A DNA stretch of 22,272 bases from Actinomycetes bacterium (GTDB taxonomy: Bacteria > Actinomycetota > Actinomycetes > Propionibacteriales > Propionibacteriaceae). Below are positions 20,069 through 22,272 of the stretch, one piece after another. Position numbers and translations under genes: made by a program. The notes beneath the pieces were generated by a model. The model saw only the letters and a program-made list of their open reading frames with translations. It was not told the DNA's origin and made no database searches. The stretch spans positions 1 to 22,272 of the forward strand of contig JAEXCA010000120.1 in the NCBI GenBank assembly GCA_023393755.1, given 5' to 3'. The first letter of the stretch is position 1; each line of letters starts with the position of its first letter.

Positions 20069-20224
20069 CTACCACTTCAGGTAGTCGTCCGGGTCAGCGG
20101 TTGGCATCGGCGGGAACAGCTTTGCCACGTCACTGAGCAGGACACGGATGAGGTTGTAGCCACCCTTGACGGCGGGGAGGGCTCCTGGCTAACGCTGTAC
20201 AGCTCGCCTGCCTCGGCGAGCGAG
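20069..20224 (-). pseudogene. Frameshifted fragment of the excisionase-like HTH gene
   Basis: The sequence closely follows 10147-10334, the C-terminal half of the HTH gene, ending DYLKW-stop where the intact gene ends DYVTW-stop. A 28-bp deletion between two CTCCT repeats shifts the frame within the HTH. The N-terminal half is missing, cut off at the worn tRNA-end sequence. The conserved core (VKGGYNLIRVLLSDVAKLFP) is nearly identical to the intact copy. This is a dead copy from a related element. Confidence 0.85.
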
Positions 20225-20226
20225 AA

Positions 20227-20235
20227 CCCGACCAG
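20227..20235. repeat. Worn copy of the tRNA-Pro 3' end (possible old attachment site)
   Basis: CCCGACCAG matches the tRNA end including its CCA (8771-8779 region). On its own 9 bp is weak. The evidence is its place, exactly between the truncated HTH fragment and a tRNA-type terminator. Confidence 0.45.
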
Positions 20236-20237
20236 AA

Positions 20238-20268
20238 CCCTAGTGAGCCACTGGCTCGCTAGGGATTT
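20238..20268 (+). terminator. Probable original tRNA-Pro terminator
   Basis: The outer stem CCCTAG/CTAGGG (20238-20243, 20259-20264) and inner stem GAGCC/GGCTC with an ACT loop are followed by ATTTTG. It is homologous to 18887-18922, and the inner stems differ by a compensatory A-T to G-C change. Confidence 0.75.
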
Positions 20269-20353
20269 TGGGTTGCAGGAGTGCCGAAGTCACCCGGAAC
20301 CGACTGGGTGCACCGGTCTCGACGGTCAATGACTGGCGGACCGCGATGTGGGC

Positions 20354-21034
20354 TCAGGTCACGAAGGGACGGAAGATGGCGGCCACTGACGCGGTCGCAC
20401 GATCGGCGTCTCCGTCCGCGATCGCCTCGACCAGTTCGTGGTGGTGGCGGTGTGCCGCGACTTCGTCCTCGCTCTTCTCGTCGCGCATGTGGGCGGCGAA
20501 GACGTCGAGCATGCTGGAGTAGAGCTTGACGTAGAGGGGATTGTGCGTCGCCGCCACGATCGCGTGGTGCAGGTCGAGGTCTGCGCTGGCTCTCTGATCG
20601 AGGTCGTCGGTCGACCAGCTCGCCTCCCTGCGATCACGCAGTTCGCGTAGCAGCTCGACGTCGGCGTCCGAACGGTTCGCAGCGGCGAGGGAGGCCGCCG
20701 CGCTGTCGAGGGCAAGCCGCAGTTCCAGGTAGTGCCTCCGGCTGCCGCCGGCGAGGTGGCGTTCCAGTGGACCGGTCAGTTCGGAGCTGGAGATGACGAA
20801 GGTGCCTCTGCCCTGCTCGCGACGCAGGAAGCCTGCGTGCACCAGGGACTGCAGCGCCTCACGGGCGGTGTTCCGTCCGATCCCGAACTCTGACACCAGC
20901 GCCGTCTCGGTGGGGATCTGTTCGCCGACCGGCCAGCGCCCGGAGACGATCTCTTCGCGGAAGCGCTCGACGGCTTGATCGATAAGCCCCGTTCGACGGA
21001 TCGGCCGGGGTGTGCCAGACTGCCCCTGATTCAT
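20354..21034 (-). CDS. GntR-family regulator, FadR/FCD subfamily
   Basis: This 226-residue transcription factor has an N-terminal winged HTH (IDQAVERFREEIVSGRWPVG, then FGIGRNTAREALQSLVHAGF; about 15-82). An all-helical FCD ligand domain follows (about 90-222), with the expected acidic and histidine metal/ligand residues in DLDLHHAIVAATHNPLY and RHHHELVEAI. Regulators of this group usually repress a neighbouring catabolic or transport operon until a small carboxylate or sugar acid binds. Here the divergent neighbour, 45 bp away, is an MFS exporter, the likely target. The TGATCCCATCA inverted repeat in the gap is a candidate operator. The ligand cannot be read from the sequence. Confidence 0.92.
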   Translation of the reverse strand: MNQGQSGTPRPIRRTGLIDQAVERFREEIVSGRWPVGEQIPTETALVSEFGIGRNTAREALQSLVHAGFLRREQGRGTFVISSSELTGPLERHLAGGSRRHYLELRLALDSAAASLAAANRSDADVELLRELRDRREASWSTDDLDQRASADLDLHHAIVAATHNPLYVKLYSSMLDVFAAHMRDEKSEDEVAAHRHHHELVEAIADGDADRATASVAAIFRPFVT

Positions 21035-21038
21035 CCCA

Positions 21039-21049
21039 TGATCCCATCA
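21039..21049. promoter_or_regulatory. Candidate GntR operator TGAT-CCC-ATCA
   Basis: This inverted repeat lies 5 bp before the regulator start, in the 45-bp divergent gap. A second palindrome, TGATCA, follows at 21055-21060. The half-site spacing is like that of FadR-type operators. Confidence 0.45.
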
Positions 21050-21079
21050 TCCGCTGATCACTGACCTTTGGAGTTTAGC

Positions 21080-22272
21080 GTGGCGACAACCTCCTCTCCG
21101 AGTGGCACCGCACGTCCCAGCCGTCTGGCCCTGTGGGCAGGACTCGCTATCGCACTGACGGCAGTGAACCTGCGGACAGCTGTGACGGGATTCACGCCGC
21201 TGCTGGCGATCATCGGCTCCGACCTCGGCTTCGGGATGGCGTTGGCGGGCCTGCTCGGCACCGTGCCAGCGGCGTCCTTCGGCGTCTTCGGGTTCCTCGC
21301 TCCGGTGGTGACCAGGAGATTCGGGCTCGAGCGCACCGCCGCTGTGGCACTGGGTCTGACGGCGCTGTCGCTGCTGATCCGCGCCCTGTCACCGACGCCG
21401 TTCGTGCTGGTGCTCTCCACGGTGCTGGCGTTGGCGGGGATCGGAGCCGCGAACGTCGTGATCGTCCCGTTGGTGAAGGCCTGGTTCGCCGACCGGCTGG
21501 CGCTGGCCACCTCGCTCTATCTGATCCTGATGCAGGCGTGTCAGTTCATCGCCCCGCTCATCGCGGTTCCCGTGGCCGAAGCGACGACGTGGCGGTTCTC
21601 CGTGGGGGTCTGGGCAGGCCCGGTTGCTGTCGCCGCTCTGGTCTGGCTCATCCTGACGGTCAGGCTGCCCGCCGATCATCACGCTCCCGCACCCACAGCG
21701 GTGAGCGGCGCGCGGCTCCGGATCGGCCGATCGTCCACCGCCTGGGGTCTCGTGGTCCTGTTCGCGATGGTGTCGTTGTCCAACTACGGAATCGTCACCT
21801 GGGTGCCGGCGGTTCTCACCGATGCCGGGGGCAGCGCGACCCTGGGCGGCATCATGGTCGCCCTCTACTCCGCATGGGGCATGCTCGCGGCCCTGGTGGT
21901 CCCGCAGTTCGCCACGCGCATGGCCAACCCGTTCGTCGTGGTCGTGGCCTGCTCGGTCGTCCTGGTCGTCGGGTATCTGGGCCTGCTCCTGTCCCCACTC
22001 GAGGGAACGCTGATCTGGGTGTGCGCGCTGGGAATCGGCGTGAGCACCTTCCCGCTGTGCATGACGCTCATCAACCGGCGGACCAGGACTCCGCAATCGG
22101 CCTCCGCCGTGTCGGGCTTCGTGCAAGGCATCGGTTACGGGCTGGCCTGCTTCGGGCCGATCAGCCTGGGCCTCCTGCGCGAGGCGACCGGAGCATGGAC
22201 GATCCCGCTGCTGACGCTCGCCGCGACCGTCGTCCCGGGCGTGATCGCCGGCTGGTTCGCCTGTCGTCCTCG
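21080..22272 (+). CDS. MFS transporter, CynX/NimT type (3' end beyond window)
   Basis: The reading frame is open from a GTG at 21080 (TTGGAG 7 nt before it) to the window end, 397 codons. It encodes hydrophobic helices throughout. The first is ALWAGLAIALTAVNLRTAVT, with the NLRxAVTGFxPLL signature of the CynX/NimT group of the major facilitator superfamily. About eleven membrane segments are visible, with a central polar loop at about residues 195-215. Members export or import small organic anions and drugs such as cyanate or nitroimidazoles. It is divergent to the GntR regulator, which probably controls it. The substrate is unknown. The last helix and the stop are outside the window. Confidence 0.88.
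   Translation, partial: MATTSSPSGTARPSRLALWAGLAIALTAVNLRTAVTGFTPLLAIIGSDLGFGMALAGLLGTVPAASFGVFGFLAPVVTRRFGLERTAAVALGLTALSLLIRALSPTPFVLVLSTVLALAGIGAANVVIVPLVKAWFADRLALATSLYLILMQACQFIAPLIAVPVAEATTWRFSVGVWAGPVAVAALVWLILTVRLPADHHAPAPTAVSGARLRIGRSSTAWGLVVLFAMVSLSNYGIVTWVPAVLTDAGGSATLGGIMVALYSAWGMLAALVVPQFATRMANPFVVVVACSVVLVVGYLGLLLSPLEGTLIWVCALGIGVSTFPLCMTLINRRTRTPQSASAVSGFVQGIGYGLACFGPISLGLLREATGAWTIPLLTLAATVVPGVIAGWFACRP

Larger units (their letters stand above)
18853..20235. mobile_element. Decayed remnant of a second related element in the same tRNA site
   Basis: Between attR and a worn tRNA-end sequence (CCCGACCAG at 20227-20235) lie a tRNA-type terminator, an orphan hypothetical gene, and a frameshifted copy of the HTH gene found inside the intact element. 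A homologous terminator follows immediately at 20238-20268. This layout fits two elements inserted one after the other in tRNA-Pro, with the outer one mostly lost. There is no integrase left in it. Confidence 0.6.

Noticed and set aside
21058..22131. Reverse-strand frames opposite the MFS gene
   Set aside because: The plus strand encodes membrane helices and an MFS signature across the whole stretch; the reverse frames are low-complexity shadows.

Overview
This window is high-GC DNA from an actinobacterium. The left part carries a set of genes in an order typical of Actinomycetota: an Ssd-like septum protein, a NUDIX CoA-hydrolase type protein, a TlpA-like lipoprotein, endonuclease III, RidA, DUF4177, WhiB4, PonA2, a metallophosphoesterase and tRNA-Pro. 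From memory this is the neighbourhood around nth, whiB4 and ponA2 in Mycobacterium tuberculosis. Here it is condensed: no crp, no MBL-fold gene and no ArsA-type ATPase pair is seen. The phage-holin-III type membrane protein would fit Propionibacteriales or another non-mycobacterial actinobacterium, but the genus cannot be fixed from sequence alone.

Layout: (1) 1-8643 is core chromosome, dense, with ATGA/GTGA overlaps and several genes whose -10 box sits 6-7 nt before the start codon (probable leaderless transcripts). (2) 8701-8777 is tRNA-Pro(CGG), the integration target. (3) 8748-18880 is an integrated element of about 10.1 kb, bounded by a perfect 28-bp direct repeat of the tRNA 3' end. It carries a tyrosine recombinase at its right end, a MobF relaxase-helicase and a small excisionase-like HTH protein. 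No type IV secretion, coupling or replication genes are seen, so it is best described as an integrative mobilizable element. (4) 18853-20235 looks like the decayed remains of a second, related element in the same tRNA: a frameshifted copy of the same HTH gene, a worn tRNA-end sequence, and a copy of the tRNA terminator. (5) 20235-22272 is chromosome again, with a divergent FadR-type GntR regulator and a CynX/NimT-type MFS exporter that runs off the window.

The cargo of the intact element is the most interesting part. At its left end is a two-gene set of a small HEPN-motif protein and a TIR-like protein of the CAP12/PF10137 type. In the middle is a Phd-PIN toxin-antitoxin pair. At the right, beside the integrase, is a protein that joins an Swt1-type HEPN domain to about 300 residues of pentapeptide repeats and is followed by a 51-codon small gene. 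I read these as candidate defence or stabilisation modules carried by a mobilizable element. That role is inferred from domain type and location; no experiment or database search supports it here.
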